Assembly: GCA_045105235.1 (NCBI GenBank)
Contig: JBGCDH010000004.1
Location: 62,001-126,000 of the forward strand
Length of the DNA: 64,000 bases
Source of the DNA: GCA-2684655 sp045105235
GTDB taxonomy: Bacteria > Planctomycetota > UBA1135 > UBA2386
Direction: 5' to 3'
Positions 17,493-26,353 of this stretch are shown here, in pieces (the first letter of the stretch is position 1; every line of letters begins with the position of its first letter). The position numbers and the translations under genes are program-made. The notes beneath the pieces are model-generated. The model saw only the letters and a list, made by a program, of their open reading frames with translations. It made no database searches and was not told the DNA's origin.

Positions 17493-18368
17493 ATGATCGA
17501 TCTACACCGCCTCGTCGGCTTCCACCTGGTCGCAACCAGCGGCGGCTATGCCAAGGCCGCGCGCGCCGCCGACTACCCGATCACACAACCGGCCTTGCAC
17601 CAGCAGGTAAAAAAGCTCGAGCAAGAGGTAGGAACGGAGCTGCTCGAACGAGTCGGCAAAGACCGCATGCAGCCGACCCCCGCAGGCGAACACCTGCTGC
17701 GATTCGTCGCGCCATTCTTGCGCGACCTGCCGCGCATTGTCGAACAAGCGCGCAGCGGCGACTACGACGGTTCCCTGTCGATCTACGCCGAGTCGCTATT
17801 GATCCGCCAGCTGCTGCCGGGCTGGCTGCTAGCTTTGCGACGCCGACGCCCCAAGGCAGAGTTGACGCTCGCAGAGCTCGTTCAGGTCGACCTCGACCTG
17901 CTGCGCAGTGGCCGCGCGGATGCGCTCGTAGCTCACATCCCCGAAGTCCCAGACGACATTGCGTCGCAGATCGTCGCGACCTGCTACGCCTGCCTGGTCG
18001 TGCCTCGCGAACACGCTCCTAAGCGCGGCCGACCAAAACTCGAACAGCTCAACGACCTGCCGTTCCTGAGCTATCCGCAAAACACACGCCAGCACACCCT
18101 GCAGCTGCAGGCGCTCAACGTGCACGGCATCGTGCCAACCTCAACGATCGCACTCGACACTGCCGACACCATCCAGGGGTTCGTCGAAGCCGGCCTCGGC
18201 TGGTCCCTGGTTCCCAGCATGGATCCCGATGGCCCCAAAGGTCGACGCCTAGCGGCATTCTCCTGGGGGCGTCCGCGCGTGACGTTTCCTATCCTTTTAC
18301 TTTGGCGCAAGGACGCGCCAGAGCACCCGCTTCTCGACACGATGATCGAGTGCGCGCCCGAGGCATAG
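17493..18368 (+). CDS. LysR family transcriptional regulator
   Basis: This 291-residue regulator has an N-terminal winged helix-turn-helix at residues 1-60 (IDLHRLVGFHLVATSGGYAK, then PALHQQVKKLEQEVGTELLER). A periplasmic-binding-protein-like effector domain follows from about 90 to 285 (GSLSIYAESLLIRQLLPGWL through FVEAGLGWSLVPSM). ATG 17493 was chosen because the HTH begins right after it, although the frame is open upstream. It is divergent from the three-domain aas-like fusion, the usual geometry for a LysR gene and its target. The effector is unknown. The alanine-rich recognition helix lacks the canonical SQPAxS and reads ITQPALHQQ instead, which keeps the fold but is slightly unusual. 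Confidence 0.92.
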   Translation: MIDLHRLVGFHLVATSGGYAKAARAADYPITQPALHQQVKKLEQEVGTELLERVGKDRMQPTPAGEHLLRFVAPFLRDLPRIVEQARSGDYDGSLSIYAESLLIRQLLPGWLLALRRRRPKAELTLAELVQVDLDLLRSGRADALVAHIPEVPDDIASQIVATCYACLVVPREHAPKRGRPKLEQLNDLPFLSYPQNTRQHTLQLQALNVHGIVPTSTIALDTADTIQGFVEAGLGWSLVPSMDPDGPKGRRLAAFSWGRPRVTFPILLLWRKDAPEHPLLDTMIECAPEA

Positions 18369-18419
18369 AGAATGCCATTCCAACATGAGCGCGGTGAGCC
18401 CCCCGCCACCGGGCGGGAC

Positions 18420-18790
18420 CGCAAGCACACCGGAAACTCCGCCGCAACCACCGGCACATCCTGCAACGGCGCCGCAAGATCTTCCGCGTTCGCCGTGAAT
18501 GCCGCAGCCAAACGCTTGCTACGGCGCAGCTCCGACCTCACGTGGTTGGCCAATATGCCCAACAACCATGGCCTCACATCGCGCTCCGGGTTGTAGCGAT
18601 CGGCACGCTCCATTGCGGTCAAGAACGTATTTTGCAGCGCGTCACCGGCGAGATCCGCATTGCCGTTGGCAAGGTAGGCAGCGACATGCAGCAACTCCGG
18701 AGCGGTGGCGTCGAACACTTTGGCCAGCAGGCGCAGATCTCGCGACTGCTGGAACCGCCGGAAGCATCTGTTTTCGTGGCCTCGGGTCAT
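18420..18790 (-). pseudogene. Truncated ECF sigma factor remnant (region 2 only)
   Basis: On the minus strand an ATG at 18790 starts MTRGHENRCFRRFQ and continues into a clear sigma region 2: ELLHVAAYLANGNADLAGDA, LQNTFLTAMERADRYNPE and PWLLGILANHVRSELRRSKR. After about residue 120 the similarity stops. No region 4 helix-turn-helix appears in any frame before the LysR gene. The open frame itself runs on antisense into lysR to 18071 with nothing sigma-like. A working ECF factor needs both regions, so this is called a decayed or truncated gene. The rest of the 18369-18918 gap, between LysR and the lipoprotein, shows nothing else recognisable. Confidence 0.6.
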
Positions 18791-18918
18791 CGCCGCGTTT
18801 TCTTGTCCGAGTTCGCCTCGGTGCGCCCGGCAATCTGAAAAAACCAATACCCGCAGAAGAACGCGCAACGGCTCGGACGGCGCTGCGCTCGCGCGCGACT
18901 TCCTACCCTGGACACAAC

Positions 18919-19452
18919 ATGCACACGACCGTCACTCGCATCGCGCGGCGCACCACCCAAGCGGCGGCAACCGGCGGGCTCATGCTCGCATTCCTCAGCT
19001 CCTGCACAACCTCCATGGATCTCGCGCCTCCCGAACTTGCAGAGGACGAAATCGTCACCGTCGAAGAAGACGGCTACGTCAACAGCGGGCGCCGGCGTCG
19101 CGGGGCAGCCGAAACACGCATCTATTCGGTCGATGGCAGTGACGAAGCGGAGCGCTATCGACTCGCAGCGGGCTGGCACGACCTCGATCTGTCGCTGCAC
19201 AACCGCTCCCACGGCTGGGCCCATCGGTTTGAGGGCCGCGTCGAAATCGACCTGCCCGCCGGCGACTACATGCTGGCGAGCCAGGTCGACGGCGAGGAGT
19301 TTGAGATCTTGCTGCTGCCGCCGCCCTACGACGGCCGCGACGCCATCCAGGCCGCATGGGTACCGGCATCGAGCCAGCCGCTGCCGCGGCGGCGGTTCGG
19401 CATCCCGTTTGGACTGCCGTTGCTCGCGTTCGGATTTGCTCGCTGCTTCTAA
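18919..19452 (+). CDS. Small lipoprotein of unknown function
   Basis: This 177-residue protein has a lipoprotein signal: basic start (TVTRIARRTTQ), hydrophobic GGLMLAFL and lipobox LSSC with the lipidated Cys at residue 29. The mature part is acidic first (LAPPELAEDEIVTVEEDGYV), then has a beta-rich body (YRLAAGWHDLDLSLHNRSHGWAHRF style strands). It ends Pro/Arg/Phe rich. I do not recognise the family. The pattern of strands around WHDLDLSL and VEIDLPAGDYMLASQVDGEE resembles small envelope proteins that present a beta sandwich. The start at ATG 18919 is set by the signal peptide. It stands alone between the sigma remnant and pirin. Confidence 0.75.
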   Translation: MHTTVTRIARRTTQAAATGGLMLAFLSSCTTSMDLAPPELAEDEIVTVEEDGYVNSGRRRRGAAETRIYSVDGSDEAERYRLAAGWHDLDLSLHNRSHGWAHRFEGRVEIDLPAGDYMLASQVDGEEFEILLLPPPYDGRDAIQAAWVPASSQPLPRRRFGIPFGLPLLAFGFARCF

Positions 19453-19574
19453 AAGCTGCTCGAAAACGTGGCACCAAGTGGTGTGATTCCGCCAGACACA
19501 GCCTCTAACGCGCTCGCAACAGGCGATTGCGCGTGCCTCACGAGCAGCACTACCCGAACCACCAACGAAAGCCG

Positions 19575-20276
19575 ATGCCGCTGACGATCCGACGCGCCGA
19601 GGAGCGCGGCCACGCCGACCACGGCTGGCTCCGCTCACACCACACCTTTCGCTTCGCCAGCTACCGAGACCCCGAGCACATCGGGTTTCGCTCTCTTCGC
19701 GTCATCAACCAGGACCGCGTGCAGGCAGGCCGTGGCTTTTCCACCCATCCGCACCAGGACATGGAGATCTTCAGCTACGTGCTGGAGGGCACTCTCGCGC
19801 ACAAGGACAGCATCGGCAACAGCCGCTCGCTTCGTCCCGGCGACATCCAGCTGATGAGCGCCGGAACAGGCATCACACACAGTGAATTCAATCCAAGCGA
19901 ACAAGAACACCTACACTTTCTACAGATCTGGATTGAGCCTGACACGCGCGGCCTACCGCCTAGCTATACAGAATGGCAGCCAACGGACGCCGCCAAGACC
20001 AGCAAGGACGTGCTCGTCATCTCCCCGGACGGGCGCGACGGCAGCGCGACCATTCATCAGGACGCGATGGTCCGACGCCTCCGACTGGAGCGCGGCGATC
20101 GCATTCAGCACGAGGTCCTCCGCGGACGCGGCACATGGCTGCAGATGATCGAAGGCGAGATTGAGGCAAACGAGACATCGTTACACGCTGGCGACGGTGC
20201 CTGCACCGATGCCGAAGGGACACTGCTCGTGACCGCCAAGACCGCAACTGAGGCGCTGCTGTTTGACCTCGCCTAG
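19575..20276 (+). CDS. Pirin family protein (YhhW-like, bicupin)
   Basis: This 233-residue cupin-superfamily protein is closest to YhhW-type pirins, whose characterised members oxidise quercetin with a single bound metal. The first cupin carries the metal-binding pattern FSTHPHQDMEIFSYVLEG and GDIQLMSAGTGITHSEFNPSE, supplying three His and one Glu. The second, C-terminal half (TWLQMIEGEIEANETSL) is metal-free as in the family. Length is as expected (about 230). ATG 19575 (MPLTIRRAEERG) is chosen over an upstream in-frame Met because the family starts exactly there. It is followed by a 13-bp tandem repeat that includes its stop codon. The physiological substrate in bacteria is generally unknown. 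Confidence 0.93.
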   Translation: MPLTIRRAEERGHADHGWLRSHHTFRFASYRDPEHIGFRSLRVINQDRVQAGRGFSTHPHQDMEIFSYVLEGTLAHKDSIGNSRSLRPGDIQLMSAGTGITHSEFNPSEQEHLHFLQIWIEPDTRGLPPSYTEWQPTDAAKTSKDVLVISPDGRDGSATIHQDAMVRRLRLERGDRIQHEVLRGRGTWLQMIEGEIEANETSLHAGDGACTDAEGTLLVTAKTATEALLFDLA

Positions 20277-20319
20277 CCACCTCGCCTAGCCACCCCGCCT
20301 AGCCACCCCGCCTACCGCG
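20268..20319. repeat. 13-bp tandem repeat (about four copies) overlapping the pirin stop codon
   Basis: The unit is about c(t/c)cgcctagccac, present three times exactly or nearly so, with a fourth decayed copy. Every copy carries tag. The first copy supplies the pirin TAG stop at 20274-20276. The repeat occupies the proximal part of the spacer before the next plus-strand gene. Confidence 0.9.
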
Positions 20320-20392
20320 ATACGATGCAACCATAGACATCGGCGCAAAGGGGCCCTGACACGCCGCGCCGCTACGTGCTCTACTTTGGGGT

Positions 20393-23188
20393 ATGCGCGC
20401 AACCATCCTGTTGTTCGTGGCCGCGGCAGCGATAACGGCTGCGATGTATTTGGGCGGATGGGACACCTCACTGCCGCCAAACCCTGCCGCCGAGGCGAAT
20501 GCTGGCGCGCCCACCATGGAGAGCACGGCGCGCCATAGCCCCAGCGAGAGCGCGCGCTCGATCGTGGACGCGGACCTCGCGGCCTCAAACCCACGGGAGC
20601 GAATGCGACCCGATGCCGCGCATGCCCGCCCCCTGCCGCCGGACGCAACCTGGGTAGAAGTCCAGTTGATCGATCCAGACGGGGAGCCCGTTGGCGGCGG
20701 CGAGGTCCTCTGGTTCGACGATACGAGCTATGCAGAAGCTCATCAGGCCGTCGGCCGCGACTATTTGCTGATGCTCTTCGAGCAAGACCCTCTTGCTGAG
20801 CGGTTCGGATGGCGCACGCAGGCCGATGAGCACGGCGTCGCAAGACTCGCGCGGAGAGAGGGCGCAACCATCATCGGTCGCACCAACGGCCTGCGCGGCA
20901 GCCGGCAGATCACCACGACAACTCCGACCGATGCCAACGGACGCGTCCGCCTCGAGCTGCGCCCCTCGCGAACGCTTCGCGTGCACGTTACGGACGCGAC
21001 AGGAATGCCGGCTGCCGGCGTGCCGCTCGCGCTCCTGTTTGTGGATACCGAGGGCAAGGAGATCTGGGCGATGCACGGCATGCCCATGGCCAAGTCGGAT
21101 GAGCGCGGCCATGCCGTGCTCTCCGCCATGCGCCGATGGCAGAGATGGCAAGCCCACGAAACCGCGACCGGCAGCTATCGCGCGGCCTACGTCAAGGCGG
21201 CGATACCGGGCCTCGTATCGGAGGGCGTCGTCGTCCCGGAACTCGCGGCCGCCACGCACGCCGATGCGGTCCTGCATCTCCAGCTGCCGCCACTTGGCGC
21301 AGCACGCGTCCGAACGGCTCCGGACGTCGTGACCCAGCAGCCGGAACAAACACAGATCTTCTTGACGCTGGCCAACATGGACAGCGACCGATTCGGACGA
21401 TCCCTGCATAGCCCATGCGAAGCCGACGGATGGGCTCACTTTCCCTACCTACCGCTGGGCGTCCGTTTTCTCGCAGAAGATGGCTTCGCAGTTCTTGAGG
21501 CCGAGTTCGACAGTCCAACAACGGCGGGCGAAACCGTCGACTGCATCGTCCACCCCAAGGACGGCACCACGTGCCTACGAATGCGCTTGGTTGATCATCG
21601 AAATCGCCCTCTCGTACACCAATTCGTCAACATGCAATGGTGGCATGGCGATGCGTCGCATTGGACGATGTTCCACACGGACCAGCACGGGCAGGGCGTC
21701 GTATCGATCGAAGAGGACGAGGCGACGGCCGAGAAGGGTCAACCCGCTGCAGTGCATATCCAATTCGAGCCGGAGAACGAAGACGTCATTGGATCCGCCA
21801 CCGTGCAGCTTCACGAGTTTCCGCGGGGCAGCCACGACCTTGGCGACATCCGGATCCAGCGCCCTCCAGCCTTTGCTTCGGGCAACATCGTGGACGAACG
21901 AGGCAACGCATGCAGCGTCCCGATCTCGTTGACAGTTGAACGACAGCGGCTTGCGTCCGAGGACGCAGCCGAACCTTGGCAGGAAGTCGACGCAGCATTC
22001 TCGTCGATAGATCGCGGCCAATTCGTAATCTATTTTCAACAGAACGTCAGCCGCCAACGTGGCCATCGATATCGGTATCGCCTGTCCGCTGAAGGGGATG
22101 ATGTCGTGACCAAGAAGACGGTCCCCCTACGAAAAGACGATCACAGCATACGGATTGTAATCAAGACCGGTCGACACCTCGGCATCGAGCTGCTCCTGCC
22201 GGGCGGCGCACCAACCGACCACCTGATCTGCCAGCTAACCTCACGCGACGGGCAACGAGGCGGGCATGACAGCCAACGCCTGCGAGCCACGCCGATCTTG
22301 CTGGACAGCAGCCTCCACGAAGTCCTTTGGCGCGGCCTACCTGTCGGCATCTACCACCTAGACATCCGATTGTGGGGCGACTCCGCACCGGTCTATACAG
22401 CGGACGGAATCCGACTCGTGGACGCAGGCGGGATCGCCCACATGGACTTTGGGCAACCCATCGATTTGCGCGACGCACTCGAAGTCGTCTCCTTCAACTT
22501 TCGCCCCACACGCCAACAAGCTGCATTTGACGAGGCTCGCGACAAACCCCTGGACGGCAACCCCCGCATCTATTCTGGGCTTGTAGCCTATGCGTCGTCG
22601 CTCACTCTCAATCCGGTGCCCGCATTCGAAGCCACCAACGAGGATGCCCAGCTACTGCTGCGGCGGAACTCGGCGCCACTCGTCGCCCTGCTACGCGGCC
22701 ATCTCCCCGCACCGGTCACGGGCACCGGCAGACATAGAGAGTCCCGCAATCGCGAGCGGAAGACACTGAGAATGCAGGTTAGCCTGCCGGCAGCAGAACT
22801 CGTGGCGCACCCACTTCCACGCGGCATCAAGATTCGCGCACGAGCGACTTCTGTGGCGCCAGAAGGGCGCAAATGGGCCGCGCCATGGGGTGAGCAGCCG
22901 CTCGCCCCGTATCTAGGAAGTGGCACGCGCTGGATCGATCTGCCCATCACCGAAAACACGACGACAAGCCAAGCCAGGATCTCCGTCGGCGAGGGAACTC
23001 ACGACCTGGAAGTTCAGCTATTCGAGGGTCGTCAGAGCGCGAGCCTGCTTGAAAAGCCGCTTCGGATAACGGCTGCCGCAGGCGATATACAGATTCGAGT
23101 CTCGCCAGAAGCATGGCGGCGAGCGGTGCACGCTATCCAGCCGCAAGCCAGCCACATGCCAGACCTGGCACCGCGCGGCGGTCGCTAG
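20393..23188 (+). CDS. Large envelope protein, carboxypeptidase-regulatory/Ig-like repeats (paralogue A)
   Basis: This 931-residue protein is anchored or exported by an N-terminal hydrophobic segment (ATILLFVAAAAITAAMYLGG). The rest is a chain of beta-sandwich-like stretches of the carboxypeptidase-regulatory or Ig type. Examples are WVEVQLIDPDGEPVGGGEVL, RTLRVHVTDATGMPAAGVPLALL and LRMRLVDHRNRPLVHQ, each with the DxxGxPV(x)GAxV pattern of such domains. The C-terminal part has LLLRRNSAPLVALLRGHLPAP and ends in GDIQIRVSPEAWRRAVHA. No catalytic motif is visible. It is 19 bp upstream of a paralogue with which it aligns over its whole length. I cannot assign a function. Surface structure or adhesion is a context-free guess. 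Confidence 0.85.
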   Translation: MRATILLFVAAAAITAAMYLGGWDTSLPPNPAAEANAGAPTMESTARHSPSESARSIVDADLAASNPRERMRPDAAHARPLPPDATWVEVQLIDPDGEPVGGGEVLWFDDTSYAEAHQAVGRDYLLMLFEQDPLAERFGWRTQADEHGVARLARREGATIIGRTNGLRGSRQITTTTPTDANGRVRLELRPSRTLRVHVTDATGMPAAGVPLALLFVDTEGKEIWAMHGMPMAKSDERGHAVLSAMRRWQRWQAHETATGSYRAAYVKAAIPGLVSEGVVVPELAAATHADAVLHLQLPPLGAARVRTAPDVVTQQPEQTQIFLTLANMDSDRFGRSLHSPCEADGWAHFPYLPLGVRFLAEDGFAVLEAEFDSPTTAGETVDCIVHPKDGTTCLRMRLVDHRNRPLVHQFVNMQWWHGDASHWTMFHTDQHGQGVVSIEEDEATAEKGQPAAVHIQFEPENEDVIGSATVQLHEFPRGSHDLGDIRIQRPPAFASGNIVDERGNACSVPISLTVERQRLASEDAAEPWQEVDAAFSSIDRGQFVIYFQQNVSRQRGHRYRYRLSAEGDDVVTKKTVPLRKDDHSIRIVIKTGRHLGIELLLPGGAPTDHLICQLTSRDGQRGGHDSQRLRATPILLDSSLHEVLWRGLPVGIYHLDIRLWGDSAPVYTADGIRLVDAGGIAHMDFGQPIDLRDALEVVSFNFRPTRQQAAFDEARDKPLDGNPRIYSGLVAYASSLTLNPVPAFEATNEDAQLLLRRNSAPLVALLRGHLPAPVTGTGRHRESRNRERKTLRMQVSLPAAELVAHPLPRGIKIRARATSVAPEGRKWAAPWGEQPLAPYLGSGTRWIDLPITENTTTSQARISVGEGTHDLEVQLFEGRQSASLLEKPLRITAAAGDIQIRVSPEAWRRAVHAIQPQASHMPDLAPRGGR

Positions 23189-23206
23189 CGACGGCCACAG
23201 AACAAC

Positions 23207-25948
23207 GTGAACAAGATCGCTCTTTTGCTGCTGCTGCTGCTTGCCGCGAGCATTGCCGTCGCGCTGTATGCCTTCCAGTCGTCAACGTGGACCCCGACCC
23301 ATGCGCCTTTAGAAGGCCGGGGCAAGCTGCCGGCCGGCCGTCATGCAACGCGACACTCCGGCTCGCTAGCCGCTGGCGGCCAAGAAGAGCCGGCAACCGC
23401 GCACGCCCCCACAGCGCGCACGCGCGCCCCCTCTCAGAACACGCGCGCCTACCCAAAGCACGCGACCTGGGTCGAGGTTCAGCTTCTCGACCCCGACGGC
23501 GAACCTGTGCCCGATGCGGAAGTCTTGTGGTTTGACGACGGCGGCAGAGCTGCCGCGAGATCTACGGCGGGCGCCGAAAGGTGGACACTGCTATTGAACC
23601 ACGAGCTCTTAGCGGAGCGATTCGGCTGGCGCACAACCACGGACGAGCTCGGCATCGCGCGCGTTGCCAGAAAGGGCGAAGTCGTGGTTCTCGCCCGCAC
23701 GGGCCTCTTGCGTGGCGACAGAGACATTTCCGCCAATACGCCAGCCAACCCCGAAGGCCGCATCACGATCGAGATGCGTCGATCCAAACGTATCGACATT
23801 CATGTTGCCCACGCAGACGGCGCCCCCGCGGCCGGTGTGCCACTGACGATCGCATCACTCGACCCGGAGGGCAACGACACCTCCGCCATCGACGGCTTCC
23901 CGATCACGATCTCGGACTCACAGGGGAAGGCAACGATCGGAGATCTATGGCATTGGCGGCATGCTCTCCTGCAGCACATCGACCAAGAGCACGCTGGCAG
24001 GCTCCGCCGCATCTTTGTGAAAGCGTCGCTGCCGCATGTCGAAGGCGCTGGCGTGGAGGTGCCCTTTGCGAACGAAGCCTCAACCGACGTGCTGGAGCTG
24101 GTTTTGCCACCGCTCAGCGCCGTGCGCGTCGGCGTCGACCTCGGCACGCACACGAACTGGGCGAAGGGTCTACCCGTCACTCTGATGAATCCGACAACCA
24201 TCGAGAGTTCGAGGCCTCTGATCGAAGAGATCGACGCGGATGGCTGGGCTCACTTCGCGCATATCCCGCTTGCTGAACAGCTTCTCGCAAGCGCTGGCGG
24301 CATCGCAAAGCTCTTCGTCAGCTCAAGCCACAGCGGCGAGACGACCCAAGTCACCCTGACGCCAAAGCCGGACTCGCTCTACCTGTTGCTGCGAGTGCTC
24401 GCCCCGAATGGCAAGCCGTCGACCTACCAGCACTACCAGCTAAGCGGCAGCCTCGACGGCCGCGCGTTCAAGCGCATGATGACGACGGACTATCAGGGGC
24501 GTGCCGTCATAGAAATTGAAGACGTCTCAACAAGCACCAGCGCTGGCCGCGCGACGCTCGAGCTGCGCAACTTTCGGATCGATCTGCCGAACAGCGAAGA
24601 ACTGGGCGCGGGCATTCTGCCGCCACTCGATTTGGCAGCCGGCTGCTTCGACGTCGGCGATGTTCCGCTCGAGCTGCCGGACCTCTTTGCCGCAGGCCGC
24701 GTCACCGATGCAAGGCAGCAGCCGTTCTTGCAGGCACTGGACCTGAGCCTCGAGAGACAGAGCCACGCAGCGAACGGCGACGAGCCGGCTCGCTGGCACC
24801 CCGTCAACGACGCCGTGATCACGCTAGAGGACGGCGTCTTTACAGTTTGCTTCGAGCCGTCCCCTGGCGACGACAGCGATCGATACCGTCTGCAAGCAAT
24901 CGGTGAGGACGTGCTACCCGGCGCCGCAACGCCGCTTCAGCCGGGCGACAAGGACGTCGTCGTAGAGATCCAGAGAGGCTCCTCTCTAAGCCTCAACGTC
25001 CGTCTGGCCGAACGCGTGCAAACACAGTTCGTCATCTGCCAGCTCTTTCCGCCGCCAGGCCGGCTAGAGCCCGCGCTTGCGCAACGCCTAAAGACCAACC
25101 CAGCAAGCATCGGCGAGGATCGCTACGAAGTGGTGTGGCGCGGCGTGCCGGACGGACGGTATCGGCTCGAGCTTCGGCTTTGGGGGGACCCTGCACCTCT
25201 GCTGCAGCTGGACGACGTGCGGCTGACCAAAGCCGGCGGACTCGCGCACGAAGCCCTTCATGGCACCATCGACCTTCGCGACATCGTGCAGGTGACCACG
25301 CTCAACCTTCTTGAGATGGGCACCGACGGCACCGCCGTCCCGCTAGCCAAGGGGCCCAACCAGCCGCAGGGCGCGCTGGCCCGCCTCTCGAACCTCACGC
25401 AAAGTCCGATGCAGGCCATCCCGATCAACGACCCAGCGACCCGGCTGCTCGTTCGCCGCAACTCGGAACCGCTGGTTGCATTGGTCGAAGGCTACCAGCC
25501 CTCACCCGTGCTGGGATCGGGCCCGTCCCGGACAGCTACGCTCGCGCCATGGCCAAAGCTGGCGATGCGGCTAACGATCTCCACCGAAGATCTCAGCCCG
25601 GTCAAGCTGCCAGGCAACACCGTCGTCGAAGCACGCGCTCTTCCCGCGGCGCCCGAGCGGCGCCAGTGGCAGACGCCCTGGTGGCAAGGCCCGCTGGCGC
25701 CGCTGACCGGATCACGCGAAGAATGGGTCCGCGTCCGGTTCGCGCCCAACTCGGCCACCGCCGTGGCCCAGCTGCCGATCGGCGAGCGCGGCCACAACCT
25801 GGAGCTGCGCGTGCGACACCAACAGCAGAGCGCTCGCCTGCTCGATGCGCCCTACCCCGTCTCAGCAAGCTCTGGCGACATCCAAATCGACCTACCGAAA
25901 GCGAGATGGCAGCGGGCGCTTGGCACGATTTCCAGAGACGAACGCTGA
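23207..25948 (+). CDS. Large envelope protein, carboxypeptidase-regulatory/Ig-like repeats (paralogue B)
   Basis: This 913-residue paralogue of the preceding gene starts at GTG 23207 with membrane segment NKIALLLLLLLAASIAVALYAF. Landmarks shared with paralogue A occur in the same order: ATWVEVQLLDPDGEPV, LLAERFGWRT, RIDIHVAHADGAPAAGVPLT, LRLWGDPAPLLQ, LLVRRNSEPLVALVEGYQPSP and SSGDIQIDLPKARWQRAL. Sequence between the landmarks has diverged widely, so the duplication is not recent. The ribosome-binding site is weak, and the 18-bp spacing suggests cotranscription with A. No enzyme motif is present and the function is unknown. Confidence 0.85.
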   Translation: MNKIALLLLLLLAASIAVALYAFQSSTWTPTHAPLEGRGKLPAGRHATRHSGSLAAGGQEEPATAHAPTARTRAPSQNTRAYPKHATWVEVQLLDPDGEPVPDAEVLWFDDGGRAAARSTAGAERWTLLLNHELLAERFGWRTTTDELGIARVARKGEVVVLARTGLLRGDRDISANTPANPEGRITIEMRRSKRIDIHVAHADGAPAAGVPLTIASLDPEGNDTSAIDGFPITISDSQGKATIGDLWHWRHALLQHIDQEHAGRLRRIFVKASLPHVEGAGVEVPFANEASTDVLELVLPPLSAVRVGVDLGTHTNWAKGLPVTLMNPTTIESSRPLIEEIDADGWAHFAHIPLAEQLLASAGGIAKLFVSSSHSGETTQVTLTPKPDSLYLLLRVLAPNGKPSTYQHYQLSGSLDGRAFKRMMTTDYQGRAVIEIEDVSTSTSAGRATLELRNFRIDLPNSEELGAGILPPLDLAAGCFDVGDVPLELPDLFAAGRVTDARQQPFLQALDLSLERQSHAANGDEPARWHPVNDAVITLEDGVFTVCFEPSPGDDSDRYRLQAIGEDVLPGAATPLQPGDKDVVVEIQRGSSLSLNVRLAERVQTQFVICQLFPPPGRLEPALAQRLKTNPASIGEDRYEVVWRGVPDGRYRLELRLWGDPAPLLQLDDVRLTKAGGLAHEALHGTIDLRDIVQVTTLNLLEMGTDGTAVPLAKGPNQPQGALARLSNLTQSPMQAIPINDPATRLLVRRNSEPLVALVEGYQPSPVLGSGPSRTATLAPWPKLAMRLTISTEDLSPVKLPGNTVVEARALPAAPERRQWQTPWWQGPLAPLTGSREEWVRVRFAPNSATAVAQLPIGERGHNLELRVRHQQQSARLLDAPYPVSASSGDIQIDLPKARWQRALGTISRDER

Positions 25949-26008
25949 TCTACTCTTGTCCGAGGGCTCGAATCGGCCCACGATGCCGCGCCGAATGCGC
26001 AGAGACTC

Positions 26009-26227
26009 GTGAGCGATACATCCATCAAGAAGGTCTGGATTGAAGAGGGCTGCATTTCCTGCAAGCTCTGCCAGGACATCGCCCCGGACGTCTTCCTCGT
26101 CGAAGATGATGAGGATTGCATCGTGCGCCCGGAAGCTGCCCAGCATTTCACGCCGCAGTCCGAGGACATCGATCAAGCTGCCGAAGACTGCCCGGTCGAA
26201 GTCATCCAGATCGAGCGCGCGTCGTAG
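26009..26227 (+). CDS. Small single-cluster [4Fe-4S]-type ferredoxin
   Basis: This 72-residue acidic protein has one cluster-binding motif, CISCKLCQDIAP (Cys15, Cys18, Cys21), and a distal Cys61 in EDCPVEVIQ. The arrangement is CxxCxxC...CP of mono-cluster ferredoxins, which carry single low-potential electrons in the cytosol. An additional Cys37 (DEDCIVRPE) is not part of the standard set. The start is GTG 26009 and the size is typical. Its electron partners cannot be deduced. The neighbours are an unrelated envelope protein upstream and, convergently, metH. A link to reductive activation of the cobalamin in MetH would be attractive but is not supported by operon structure, since the two are on opposite strands. 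Confidence 0.9.
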   Translation: MSDTSIKKVWIEEGCISCKLCQDIAPDVFLVEDDEDCIVRPEAAQHFTPQSEDIDQAAEDCPVEVIQIERAS

Positions 26228-26236
26228 CTCTCCAGC

Positions 26237-26284
26237 GGGATAGCTACAGTCTGGGATAGCTACGGTCTGGGATAGCTACAGTCT
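26237..26284. repeat. 16-bp tandem repeat, three copies, between ferredoxin and metH
   Basis: Three head-to-tail copies of gggatagctacagtct (the middle copy has g for a) are followed by a partial fourth (ggga). The repeat lies between two convergent genes, so it may sit in both 3' ends. There is no dyad strong enough for a terminator. It is not in a reading frame with either gene. Confidence 0.92.
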
Positions 26285-26353
26285 GGGATCCACCAGCAAA
26301 GCCTCTCCCGACGGACGGGCCGAGCCACGGGCAAAGGGCCCGCAGCCAAGCCT

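Noticed and set aside
18071..18790. Full 240-residue ECF sigma factor running antisense into lysR
   Set aside because: Region 4 is absent and the second half has no sigma similarity. LysR on the plus strand is well supported.
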